Origin: Asparagus officinalis
Taxonomy: Eukaryota; Streptophyta; Magnoliopsida; Asparagales; Asparagaceae
DNA: 64,000 bases
Direction: 5' to 3'
NCBI RefSeq assembly: GCF_001876935.1
Contig: NC_033801.1
Location: forward strand, 33,319,110-33,383,109
Shown here one piece after another: positions 53,614-64,000 of this stretch. The notes below the pieces were generated by a model. That model was not told the DNA's origin, did not search any database, and saw only the letters and a program-made list of their open reading frames with translations. The position numbers were made by a program, and so were the translations under genes. Every line of letters starts with the position of its first letter. Position 1 is the stretch's first letter.

Positions 53614-54962
53614 CTATTTACTATAAGGCATGTCGATAATTTGGCTAGATTCGATAGTAGGGCTTGGGAGATCCTCAGCAGGGGCCACAGAGTCAGCTGG
53701 GGTAGGAGCAGCAAGAGAAGAAGTGATGGGGTCCTCTCTAGGGGCATCCTCTGACTCGTCATCACCATCGTCTAACATCAATTCTAAGCCCCTACCACTC
53801 ACCTCAGTCTCGTTTAGGAGGTCAAGACAATAAGAGACACAGTGAGGTAAAGGCGATCAGGCGTGTGACAAGAGCCAGGAGGGAGCAGCGAAGTTAGATA
53901 GTCGACACTAGTCTTACAAGCCAAAGCCACCTTAATTTTACCCAAGGGGCCCTGACATTAATCATCAACCACCTTCACCCTATACTCCTCCGAGTTTAGC
54001 TGAGCAAGCCGATCCTCAAGGTCCTTGATCATTGTCATGGACGCTTGATGAATTGACCACTCTTCCTCGAGGTTCCGTCTAAGTTGATCAACCGAGAGAC
54101 AACTTGATCAAGCATCCTCCTCAGCCGCCTCCTTGAGACACCTATCAGAGTCGAGCTCCTACTCCAAAGAAGATAGTCGACCGTCTCACTAGGAGATTCC
54201 TTGCTGGAGGTGGCCGACCTCACCCTTCAGCCAGGGCACTTTACCGCAGAGCTTCTTGATCAGTGCCGCTTGCTTGGTACTATGGGATTAGATCCCTTTA
54301 AGAACCCTTTCCCTCGCATCCACCTCCCAGTGCTAGTAGCCGTCAATGTTGTTTAGCTCGGTCTCCAAGGCGGCTATCTTCTTCTCTGCTTCCTCCTTGG
54401 ACGACCTCTCCCTGGCGAAGTCCTCCTGCCACTTTTGCAGAAGCCTTGTACATATGGCAGAGCTGGTTGTACAGCTCCTGCTCCACTAAGGCCCCTCGAA
54501 CTAAGTACACCTTGAGGGCAATATACAAACCAACGCTTGGCATGTCCCGCAAGAGCTCCTCATCCTTCGGGAATTGGAACTGTTGGACGACTTCAATAGG
54601 GAAAGTAGAGGACCCCAACATCGAAGAGTCCATGTCGAGAGGCGCTGCCACCATGAACCTGCTGCCCTCTGGGATTTCCTTCCTAGGCAAGCAGGGGCCT
54701 AGAGGCTCCCCGATCAACAATGCCTTGGCTTTCTCCTAGAAGCTAGGGTCGACTTCTGAGCTCCAATAGCAGAACAGCCAGATCTCTTCTTCCTCCTCGC
54801 CAGCCTTGCCCGCCGCGGACGATGGAGGGGGTGCTACTTGCTCTTCGATACCCGCGAAAGTCCCAACAGGCTTCTTGCCTGTCTTGTGGGATATCTTGGG
54901 CATAGGACTCGAGCCGAATGCCGCCTCGATATGGGCCCCAACTTCAACAGCCTTGGCTACTG
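53614..54962 (-). pseudogene. Antisense ORF of the Tat element
   Basis: On the strand opposite to pol a coding-like frame runs from about 54962 to a stop at 53614, with breaks (a stop near 54735, a 125-residue open piece 54720-54343, another 54223-54035, and a last piece 53802-53614). It is rich in Ala, Glu and Ser: KISHKTGKKPVGTF near the start, MDSSMLGSSTFPIEVVQQF, a probable coiled coil (LVEQELYNQLCHMYKAS), and an acidic, proline-rich end (DDGDDESEDAPREDP). Tat elements such as Grande and Retand are known to carry antisense ORFs between pol and the 3' LTR; position and orientation fit. Function unknown. Confidence 0.6.
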
Positions 54963-55195
54963 TAGTTTAAAGATATCAAGAGATGAATTATATATTGACT
55001 CCTACAAATTAGCAAGTGACAAAATTTTATATTTATATTTACTGCAAACTCTCATGAGAACCCATCCTTTATAGTAATCTATTGGTTTAAAGACTTGTTA
55101 CATGTGCTAAATATAACTACGATTCTTGTTAGAGTGAGTTAGGTTTACATTTCTTTTTCTTTCTTTTCTTGAGGACCAGCAAAATTTAGGTGTAG
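54963..55195. other. No gene; junction sequence
   Basis: AT-rich sequence after the truncated Tat element. Nothing supported. Confidence 0.4.
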
Positions 55196-55830
55196 GTGTA
55201 TCAATTTTGCATAATTTATTTCATTTTTATACCCCTTATTCATCTAAATTTTCATGTAAAAATAATCACTAATATAGCTTTTTATCAATTTTGTAGGAAT
55301 AAGAGTATCATCAAGAAAAGATGCAATAAATCAAATTGCAAGAGCCCAAGAGCATCTAAGAGAAGACCAAAAGATTGAAAGAAATTTAATATAAGAGAGA
55401 TGAAACTCACAAAGCCACCTATCAAGTCTTAGAGAGTAAGAGAAGAATTAGCCCAGTTAGCAAAAGCAAATTATCAATAGTAATATCGATATTTCTATCA
55501 ATAACTAGTATAGATACTCAGCAATGTTAAAATAGATCTGAATTATATCAATAATGTAGATTGTTTTGAGAGATTTAATGGTTATAATTTATTGTTATCT
55601 ATTTTTTGCGCTAAATAAAGGGGTAGATATAAGAGAATAAGGATAGAAAATTTTGTAATTCCATTTTGGAAAGGAGGGCCCTTTTGTGCCCTTCCAATTT
55701 TGTAAAAATTATAGTTTTTACAATAAAATAAATATTTTTACTTCCTCATAATTTTGGAGTTGATTTTGAAGATTTGTTCTTGAGGAGCAAGCTTTTCTTT
55801 TTGTTAGTCTTTCTTCTTTAGTTTAATTCA
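55196..55830 (+). repeat. Old direct repeat, left copy (LTR-like)
   Basis: Diverged from 60220-60870 but clearly related: 'aaattttca.gtaaa.aatca..aatat', 'gcaa.attg.aagag.c.aa.agca', and 'ggagggc.c.ttt.gtgcc.ttcc' occur in the same order. Likely the remains of a pair of LTRs. 55831-56363 continues T-rich without a gene. Confidence 0.55.
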
Positions 55831-56378
55831 TGCTAATTAATTTCTAAGCATAGATTTAATTTCTAGCTTAGTAATTAGTTTAATTTCTTGCATTTATTTC
55901 ATGTTTTTTTTATTTTAAGATTTAAATTCTAGCTCAATATATAATTAGTTTTTTTTTTGTTTTTTTCTCTCATTGCTTGTTTTCTTTTGTTGCACTTAAT
56001 TTAGGTTTTAACATGAGTAGCTATTTCCCTTAGGTTAGCTAGGATTAAATGAATCTAGTGTAGTTATTAGTTAGATCTATAATTTCTCCCTTTATGCTTA
56101 GTTGTTCATGCTTAGAATAATCAATTAATTAGTAATTGACAAAATAATCTAAATCAATAGGTTATGCTTTCATTAAGTAAGTTTGATAACCTATGCTTTT
56201 TAATGTTCTAGAATTACTAGTTAATTTGGTTCTTTCTATCTAGGACATCTAATTATACCTCATATTACAATTTGATAAACTGTACTCTCTTTGAGTAGAT
56301 TGATCATTTATGTCTCTTAAATAGTTAACTAATGGAATCAATACTAAATGCTTAGTTCTCATTACTCAATTCTTTCTT

Positions 56379-58644
56379 CTTCTTTTTTTTTTTTTTTGGT
56401 AAATGAAAGATTTTATTCACAAACCAAAAAACTGTAAAGTTAAGTACATCAAATTACACAGATTTTCATGGGATCTGGTAACTAGAAAAACAAATCAAGA
56501 AAGCAAAAGTATAAACATTTGTAAAAAGCTCTACAGGGAGAGGAAACACTCCCTGTCTTCATTCGGCATTAGAGGATTGTTGAGGATGACAGAGTACATG
56601 CCAATTTTTATGTCTCTAACTATCTGCTCTGGAGCTCTTTTCTTTTGGTTGAAGATCCTATTGTTTCGTTCTTTCCAGATGTTATATACCACTGCTGCCA
56701 GCGCCATTCTCTTCACTTTCAATTTGAAGCCTCTCCCTCTTAATCTATTGCAATACCAATCAAGAAGCATCCTCCAGTTACATGTCCTCCACTTGAACTT
56801 GAGCCAATTCATTACCTCATTCCAAACTGTCATAGAGAAATGACATTCAAAAAACAGATGCGTATGGCTTTCAGCATCTCTTTCACACAGGGAACAAAGA
56901 TTTGATTGAATGATCCCTCTTCTGATCAATCTATCCATTGTGAGTAGCCTGTTTTGAATGGTTAGCCACAAAATAAAAGAGTGTTTAGGAAGATTAAAAA
57001 CCTCCCAGACAGTATCCGACCAAGGAACACTGATGTTAGCTGGGGATAAAAGCTTATACAGGCCAGAAAGGTGAATCCTGGAGTTAATATAACACGACCT
57101 AATGTTCTGAATGAGGTTATCAGTCCCATCAAAAAGATTTGCAGCTTTATCCCTTGCTTTTAATAACCGTTTCCATAGCCATGAGTCACTAGCTTTACTT
57201 TCAACTTGCCAAATGGTTGAGGTTTTTAAATAAGTGCCATGAACCCACTTAATCCACAGAAGTTCCTTGTTAGAATGCACATACCATAGAGTTCTCATAG
57301 CAGTAGCCAAGTTCCAGTTTGTGGCTGAAAAAATACCAAGGCCTCCTTGCTTCTTCCCTGTGCAGATTTTATCCCAAGAGACTAGCGGAGCTTTGAACTT
57401 ATGATCAGCCTTGCCCCAAAGAAAATCCCTGCAGAGATCATCAATTTTTTGAAGGACTTTAGAAGGCAATATATAGCAGGAAGTCCAGAAAATTTGCACT
57501 CCAAGAATGACACTCTTTATTATTTGCATTCTGCCAGCATAGGAGAGGGTCCTGTGTTTCAACCAAATCTGAAATTGGTTTGAAATTTTCATGAATAAGG
57601 GACTGCAATCAACATAAGACAGTCTTTTAGAAATCAGTGGTAAACCAAGATATTTGAAAGGTAAAATCCCCTCAGGAAAACCAATGAGACTGAAAATATC
57701 ATTCTTTGTTCTGTCATCAACTCCTCCATAGAAGATGGAACATTTAGTGAGATTTGCTTCAAGCCCTGAGACAGAACCAAAACTCCTGACACACTGGTAG
57801 ATCTTCATGACAGATTTAACATCTCCCTTACTGAATAATAACAGATCATCAGCAAAGATTAGATGGGATATTCTGAGACTTTTGCATTTGGGGTGGAATT
57901 TGAATTCTCTGTCATTGTTCAGTTTGCACAAATCCCTTGATAGATATTCCATACCAATGATAAACAAGTAAGGGGAGAGAGGATCTCCTTGCCTCAATCC
58001 CCTAGCTCCCTTGAAATAACCATGATAGGTGCCATTAAGAGATATGGAGTATTTAGGAGATGATATACAAGTCATAATCCAGTCAACAAAAGTATTGGGA
58101 AAGCCCAGGCCCCTGAGCATATTATCCAGAAAATCCTAATTTATTGTGTCAAATGCCTTCCTAATATCAATATTAAGCATGGCTCTGGGAGACAGATGCT
58201 TCCTTCCATAGTTCTTTACTAGCTCATGAGCCAATAAAATGTTGTTCTGGATTTGCCTACCTTTTACAAAGGCACACTGAGCTTCACTGATGATAAACCC
58301 CAGAACTGATTGTAATCTGTTAGCTAGAATCTTAGAGATGAAATTATAGATACAATTGCAACATGAGATAGGTCTAAAATCAGCAGGAGTTGAAGGACAT
58401 TGTATCTTGGGGATAAGAGTAATAGCAGTTGAATTTATTGTACCCAAAAGCTTACCAGACTTGAAAAAATCCACTATAGCTTTTGTGGTTTCATCTCCTA
58501 TAATGGACCAAGCAGATTTGTAAAATGAAGCATTGAAACCATCAGGGCCTGGTGCCTTTTCATCTGACATGGAGAATATTGCATTCCTGATTTCCTCTTT
58601 TGTGACTGGCTTAGCTAATTCCCTGGCTTGGAGGTCATTGAGAC
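56379..58644 (-). mobile_element. L1-type LINE, 5'-truncated
   Basis: A 2.3-kb insertion flanked by a perfect 15-bp duplication, actcaattctttctt (56364-56378 and 58645-58659). At its minus-strand 3' end is a poly(A) tail (T run at about 56381-56398). The body is ORF2 from the middle of RT to the end. Short duplication, A-tail and 5' truncation are typical of target-primed insertion. It interrupts the region between the two old direct repeats. Confidence 0.92.
56531..58644 (-). pseudogene. LINE ORF2: reverse transcriptase and zf-RVT, one stop
   Basis: The frame enters at the insertion edge (LNDLQARELAKPVTKEE), then APGPDGFNASFYKSAW, DFRPISCCNCIYNFISKILA, and FVKGRQIQNNILLAHELV of RVT_1. A single TAG at 58136-58138 interrupts it, at a place where Trp would be expected. 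The same frame continues 529 residues from 58120: GLRQGDPLSPYLFIIGMEYL, catalytic FADDLLLFSKG, then the C-terminal zf-RVT region (SLCERDAESHTHLFFEC; LAAVVYNIWKERNNRIFNQ), ending at 56531. No endonuclease part remains. Apart from the stop the frame is intact over about 700 codons, so insertion is recent. 56399-56530 is the 3' UTR. Confidence 0.9.
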
Positions 58645-58659
58645 ACTCAATTCTTTCTT

Positions 58660-59560
58660 ATTACTCAATTCTTTCTCTATTTTTTAAATTGCTAGTTATT
58701 ATTTTACCATTTCTCTTAATTTTAGTTTCTTGCATTTATTTTCTTTCTTCTCTCTAGTTTTCTTTCTAACTTTAATTCTAGTTTCTTGCATTTGTTTTCT
58801 TTCCACTTTCTAGTTTTCTTTAAAAACCAAAAAAAAATCCAACTCAACAAAATTCGCACGACCTCTTTTCAAACAACCCAATTAAAAGAAGTTTTTAAAA
58901 TCCATCTTCTTTGTGATTGAGTCACAAGTACATCAACTTCTAGTTGTATACTTGTGACTTGTTTAAGCTTCATTTCAACACGAACATGCACCTATTAGCT
59001 TCCTATTAGCTTCATAGTGATTAGTCTAGAATCTTGATACAATGCTATTATGGGTCGACTAATACTCAATAACTTGAAGGCTTGTGTTTTTCCTTATAAC
59101 TAGATAGAAAAAGTACCACTTCATGAGGATAAGGAGAGGTTTGGAGCATAGCTCCAATCAAGGGCATGTTACGCCAACTCACTACACATCAAGGGAATAA
59201 CAGAAATAATCTCAAGCACCTTAAGAAGAAATTCTTGTGAATTCAAAATAACAGAACTAGGCCATGCTGACTAAGACTTCAAGTCATCGCAACAGAGTAT
59301 AAACTTCAGGGCTCATGAAAATTTTGCCTAATGGATCTTGTGGGTATAGAAACTTCTAGATGACCAAGACTACTACGCCAAGTTTGGGGTCCTGAAATAT
59401 ATTGTGACTAACAATGCAAACATATGATGATTAGGTTGCAGTTTCATTCTCCACCTTCTAACCCTTCAATCGCTCTTTCCTTTGTAAACAACTTTTCATC
59501 AAGTTGACCTTTCCTTTGCTAAAATATCATTTAGCCTTCGACTTTATCTTGCTCAAAAAT
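58660..59560. other. No gene recognised
   Basis: AT-rich and non-coding. The first 200 bases are T-rich ('ttagtttcttgcatttattttctttc' twice). 59300-59560 may belong to the copia relic but no motif could be read. Confidence 0.4.
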
Positions 59561-59610
59561 CTCCTTTTACCTTCATCTACCACTAGACTGGCACCCAATC
59601 TCTCACTAAC

Positions 59611-59817
59611 TCATTGTCGAAGCTCATATGTAAGAAGCATCTCTTTAACCTCATCCATAGTAATGGTTTCCATCTCTGTGCACAATGATGTAATCATATA
59701 TTCATAATTCTCAAGAAGAAAATATAGTATAAAGATTGCTTTATCAACATCATCAACTTTTGATCTCGTCATTGTGAATTCCACCACAATCCTGTTGAAG
59801 CTATTCAAATACTTCAA
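59611..59817 (-). pseudogene. Ty1/copia gag (UBN2-type) fragment
   Basis: A 68-residue minus-strand frame reads MKYLNSFNRIVVEFTMTRSK, then DDVDKAIFILYFLLENYEYM and MDEVKEMLLTYELR. This is the pattern of the copia gag domain (PF14223). Neighbouring bases to about 59560 continue with basic residues out of frame. No pol was found; the element is a remnant between the two old direct repeats, of uncertain link to them. Confidence 0.65.
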
Positions 59818-60219
59818 TACTATTATACCTTTCTTCAGTCACAATCCATATAGCTGTTACTTCCCATACAAGCTGGTGGATAGACTATTTGTCATGTATA
59901 ATGATTTAAGTCTCTTTATGGTCACCTCATCAATTACATTGTACATTACTTTATTTGATAGGAGAATTAATCAAACTTCGTACCTTCCAACCGTCTTTAC
60001 CCATCATCTATAGTCTTCTCTAGCTCTTGTCAACTCCCAACAATGAAATATCTAGATCATGTGGAATTAAAAAGTCTTCATCCTCCTTTGCCAAAGCCTA
60101 AAGGTTTCCTTACCATTAAACTTTGTAATATTGAATTTCATCATCAATGATCCTCCCTTTGATATTTCGCTAAATCAATCCCTTCTAAATAGTGATGTTA
60201 AATGCTTCATGATTAGTTT

Positions 60220-60870
60220 ATTTTATTGCACTTTGATGTTTTTATTTTATTTAAATTTTCAAGTAAATAATCATTGATATTATTTTTTATAATTTTGTAA
60301 GAAATAAAGGATTATGATGAAAAAAAGGAAATAAAGCAAAATTGGAAGAGTCTAATAGCAAGAAAGAGGATCCCAATGTATTAAAGAGGATTAAAAAATC
60401 CCACTAGGTCATCAAGAGATTAAAGAGGATTAAATACAAGAAATGTAGCCCACATGCACATATCTCAAAACCTGGAGAACAAGAAAGTGAATTAAATTAG
60501 TAGTAAAAATTTAATTCTTAGAGAGCAAGTTTGATTTAATGGTTTTAAGAGATTCTTGTAGGCATTACATAGGGGGTAGACTAAGGGTGAGAGCTTCCGA
60601 ATTTTGTAATCCATTTTTTGGGTTAAGGAGGGCACTCTTTAGTGCCTTCCAAATGTGCAAAGATAGTTTATTATAGAGATAGTACAAGATTTAGTTTTTC
60701 TTTTGTTCTTCAAGAAACACACAAGAAATTCTCTCTCAATCTTACCGAACATGTTTCTTCTACCCTAGATTTATCTCTTTTTTTTCTATACAACTCTTAT
60801 ACAATAGACAACTCTCTTTTGACTCTTCCTTAAATTGTAGACTTGGAAGACTTGTATCCATAGTTTTAAA
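60220..60870 (+). repeat. Old direct repeat, right copy (LTR-like)
   Basis: Counterpart of 55196-55830. It includes 'aggagggcactctttagtgcc' near 60625 and 'ttgttcttcaagaaacacac' near 60705. Confidence 0.55.
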
Positions 60871-62570
60871 TCCAAATACATAACAAAAGTGCTCCTTACC
60901 CTTGTAGTAAATCAATTACATAAAATAGACCTTGAATAAGAAAAATCTCTTGAAGTTTACAATGCAGTTAGACTGGTTGGTTCAATCAATCGGTGCACCG
61001 TTGGAGCACGCAGATAAGTACGAATCTACTACCAAAATCTTTTATTGTCTTTCAGACTGAAATACAAGGCTAAATCCTAACATTTGCACTAAAAAGTTTA
61101 GAAAAATAATGGATACAAATAGAAACCTAGATTCAATACCTACCATTTTAAACTTTTAAGATAACTAGTTTTATTTCTGTTTTTGACTAACTTAACTCAA
61201 ATATTTACCATTAAGAAAGGACTTGTGATAAGTAGACTATATAAGGGATTAAAGAGCCCACAAACAGTCACATAAAATCAGGATTACAAGCACCAACACA
61301 AACCTAAAGAATTTTTTATGTTGGATTAGCAAAACATTCCCATATCCATGATCCCTCACTAGAAAAATCCACTCTCTTTACAAACCATTATAACTAATAT
61401 AAGTTATGCACAAATAAAACTTGAGAGCCCACATGCACCTCACATCTCACATCTCTCAAGAAATCTGAGAGAGGCATATCATCAGACTGTATTAGTTAAA
61501 GGACCTCAGGGCACTGATCACTCAAGAATTCCAAGGGGATCCTCCTTCTCCACAAGAGGATAACTTTCTCAATACTAGTAAACAATCTTTTATAGCCACC
61601 AATGATAAGTTCATGAAGCTAATCATTGACGCATCAATTCATCTTCCTACGTATTAGCCTTTAAAACATTCACCGTTTGTATTCTTTTATGTTGACTAGA
61701 CTTCCAATCTAACTAGTCAGCACCATGCACTCTTTATAAGTGGTTAGAAAGTATAGACTGTGGAATAAAAATGAGTTATACTTGAAGATGAAACCCTAGT
61801 CATACTAAACAAACTAAACAAAGCTAAGGAAGTGGGTTAAAGGAAAGGAAAAGCCAAAAACCTAAGTTTTTGTCAGACATTCCTTTTCTTGCCTTGGAAC
61901 TAATATTCTCTAGTGGAGTGTGACCTAGAGGCACCTTTTGACTTAGACTTGGGCTTTCCCTGATGGATTCTGACCTGGAGGTGCCTTTTGACTTAGATCT
62001 AGACAGTTGGTAGGTTTGACTTGATTGGATAGGCCATGTCCATATTCGGGTCGGGTCATTTAGTTACATGATCCAACCCATTCGACTGACACATAGCTGA
62101 CACTATATAACTAACGAGACACAATACACTGGTAAGTAGTATGGACATAAGCATGGGCCGACCTACATGTCCTATAGAACATTACCCATAGATACAATTT
62201 GACCTCTTCATCAATTGTCGAATCATAATTGATGCCCATTTAATGCATTGACTTCGGCAAGTCGGCGATGCATGTAAGTCGAGGTGCACGGTCTTGAGGC
62301 AACACACGCCAAATGTAATGTTTTGCTTGAATTGCTCACGTTTGGCTGAATTATTGCAACATAGTGTATTGATTAGATGAAAGTAATAATGACAATGACT
62401 TCTCATCGACTACACGAGGATGGGGAGGCATGCTGCATCTAATGTGAGATGACTGAAGAGACAGTGACCATAATAATGAACATGAGCTTGCAATGTCTCA
62501 TGTTTGCAATGCATTTAATGAAAATCAAGCAAAGTTATGAATGTGACAAACTGGTAGCACCGTTAGGTCT
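60871..62570. other. No gene recognised
   Basis: 1.7 kb without a supported frame. A ~60-bp direct repeat with 'gacct.gaggc.ccttttgacttaga' occurs at about 61918 and 61970. The rest is unique AT-rich sequence. Confidence 0.4.
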
Positions 62571-64000
62571 CATGTTTATGAACCTACTATCTAATATAGT
62601 TTGATAATTAACAAACAATTCCTAATAATATTTGTCGAGTGTTTATATTTGATTGTTAGGTATTCTACACAAGGATCCTCTATTGGAGGTTGGTTGGACT
62701 TGAGCTTAACGATGACATCTTGGAGGTTTGAGGAAATATGGAATGAAGTATTTACACACTCAAGACAAGACTTAATATTGCGCTTCATCCATATTTACCA
62801 AGATCGAGCTCAAACAAAGATTTCTAAGCTTGGGTATATTGTTTCTAGCTTAGGTCTTATACCGTGTGTGTTATACTTTAAAGCTCAATTATCACACACA
62901 TACACGTTTTTGTTTTTATAGCTTTTAAGTTTATTAAATAAATATGAAACTAGTATGTATATATATTTTTAGTTTATCATTTTCAAGTTTAACAGTATAA
63001 ATATGAAAGTAATCAATAAACTTATATACATATATATTCATTTTATATTTATCATCTTTATTTCAAATATAATGTGTTTATGGATTAAAGACTTATTTAT
63101 ACTATTTTATATATTTTTTCAATTCTACTAATCTATTAAAAAGTGTTTCAAAACTTGTTTGTATTGATTTCATCAAAATCAAGTTTTAATGATTTCGTAT
63201 TTTTTAATAGTTTGCAAAATAAATAAGCTTTCACAAATAGGAAATGAAAATTGAGAAATTTTTTTCTAACATGTTCTATTATATGTTTATAAACATTTTC
63301 TAACATTTTATCATTTTTAGAGTTGACTTACTATGTTAAATTGATTTTACAAACTCAAGTGTTTCAGTAGTTTTCTGAATCCGGAATATCTATTTTAAAA
63401 CATTTATTCCTCAAATATGTAAAGTGATATTTTATAAATTCTTTCTCTAACATATTTATCTATATGTTTAGAAACGTCCCTCAAAATTTCAAGATTGTTG
63501 GAGTTGATTTGATATTTTAATTGATTTTATAAAATCAGCTACACAGATTTTCAGGTTTCAGATTCTGTGAATAGTGTCGGTGAACAGTATGGTCGACCGA
63601 ACACTATTCATCGGTCGACCGAACAATAATCCATTACAATAATGCCTAGTTTTTTCATATTTTAGTTTTTGGTATTTTTCTTGGGTTTTGGGCTATTGTT
63701 TTGAGGAACTATAAATATCCTTCAGCCCTCAACACTTAGATATATCCAAGAAAAGTTTTATAACAAGTTTACAAGGGTTTAAGTGTGTTTAAGTGTTAGT
63801 TTCAAGTTTGTTTATGTGAAGAGCTTTTCACAGGAGGAGATTATTCTTTCATGTTTGGGCTTCAATCTATATCTCTCTCACTCTTAATTTTCAAAAAAGT
63901 TTTGCTAAACTCAAATTTCTAGCTTTATATATATATTTGTTGATTATCCATTTTATTAAGCTAGATTTTATATTGAGTTTAGTTTTTATTATTGCTTATT
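62571..64000 (+). repeat. Forward LTR of the TGTTAGG-type element, runs to or near the window end
   Basis: Starts cgttaggtctcatgtttatg (first base c where the other copy has t) and follows the reverse complement of 47669-49010 with moderate divergence. A TATA box (tataaata) lies at 63710-63717, followed by 'gtgaagagcttttcaca'. 'ggtcgaccgaac' motifs at 63590-63625 correspond to the 'ggtcgactgatg' cluster of the other copy. The 3' edge is not certain and may lie past the window. Confidence 0.75.
63710..63717 (+). promoter_or_regulatory. TATA box of the forward TGTTAGG-type LTR
   Basis: tataaata, conserved in the inverted copy at 47878-47885. Confidence 0.55.

Larger units (their letters stand above)
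49011..54962 (+). mobile_element. Ty3/gypsy Tat-lineage element, 5'-truncated
   Basis: Contains PR end, RT, RNase H, a second RNase H and integrase in order (49130-52690), then a repeat tail and an antisense reading frame. Dual RNase H and an extra ORF after pol are features of the Tat lineage. LTRs and gag are missing on both sides; the right edge is where the antisense frame breaks off near 54962. Confidence 0.8.

Overview
This is a plant nuclear DNA window, almost certainly angiosperm, made up nearly entirely of transposable elements of several ages nested in one another. The only host gene I can support is one cytochrome P450 of the CYP81 type (22683-24661, minus strand). Its first exon is strongly GC-rich while the surroundings are AT-rich. 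That gradient is common in monocot genes and is a weak hint of a monocot. A run of ten Ns at 44096-44105 marks a scaffold gap.

Left third (1-19930): a minus-strand Ty3/gypsy fragment of Tat-like type carries protease, RT and gag relics (1-3137). It abuts a plus-strand element of the same LTR family (about 3195-18006) that keeps LTRs, PBS, a leader reading frame, a broken gag and a PPT, but has no recognisable pol. Inside its 3' non-coding tail sit a Tourist-like MITE (7457-7728, TSD tta) and a second gag-only LTR element in the opposite orientation (8210-14774, perfect TSD cttca). The nested element's PBS position is occupied by a piece of Ty1/copia integrase. A third, inverted LTR of the host family (18187-19930) follows and is interrupted by a Cassandra TRIM whose LTRs carry 5S rRNA-like sequence (18250-19014).

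Middle (19931-35913): T-rich degenerate repeats, a MITE with a perfect 9-bp TSD (21840-22008), the P450 gene, another MITE (25446-25683), and a structurally complete CACTA (En/Spm) transposon (25783-35431, TSD tta). The CACTA element carries a TNP2-type transposase gene and a second Transposase_24/TNP1-type gene, each with one apparent frameshift. It also contains a telomere-like G-rich minisatellite. It landed in a 20-bp repeat array that forms a large fold-back (35432-35913).

Right third (35914-64000): a decayed Tekay/Del-type chromovirus with about 3-kb LTRs (35914-45890) is interrupted by an LTR of another family and by a near-exact 1776-bp tandem duplication (45269-48820). Next comes a Tat-lineage Ty3/gypsy pol (49130-52690) with a 3' tandem-repeat tail and an antisense reading frame (53614-54962). 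After that is a pair of old direct repeats (55196-55830 and 60220-60870) enclosing a 5'-truncated L1-type LINE with a 15-bp TSD (56379-58644) and a Ty1/copia gag scrap. The last segment is a forward copy of the LTR seen at 47668-49010.

Nothing here looks like a new gene system. The most unusual items are the two mutually inverted, related gag-only elements, the copia fragment at a PBS position, the antisense frame of the Tat element, and the telomere-like block inside the CACTA transposon. No tRNA gene, functional rRNA gene or CRISPR array was found.
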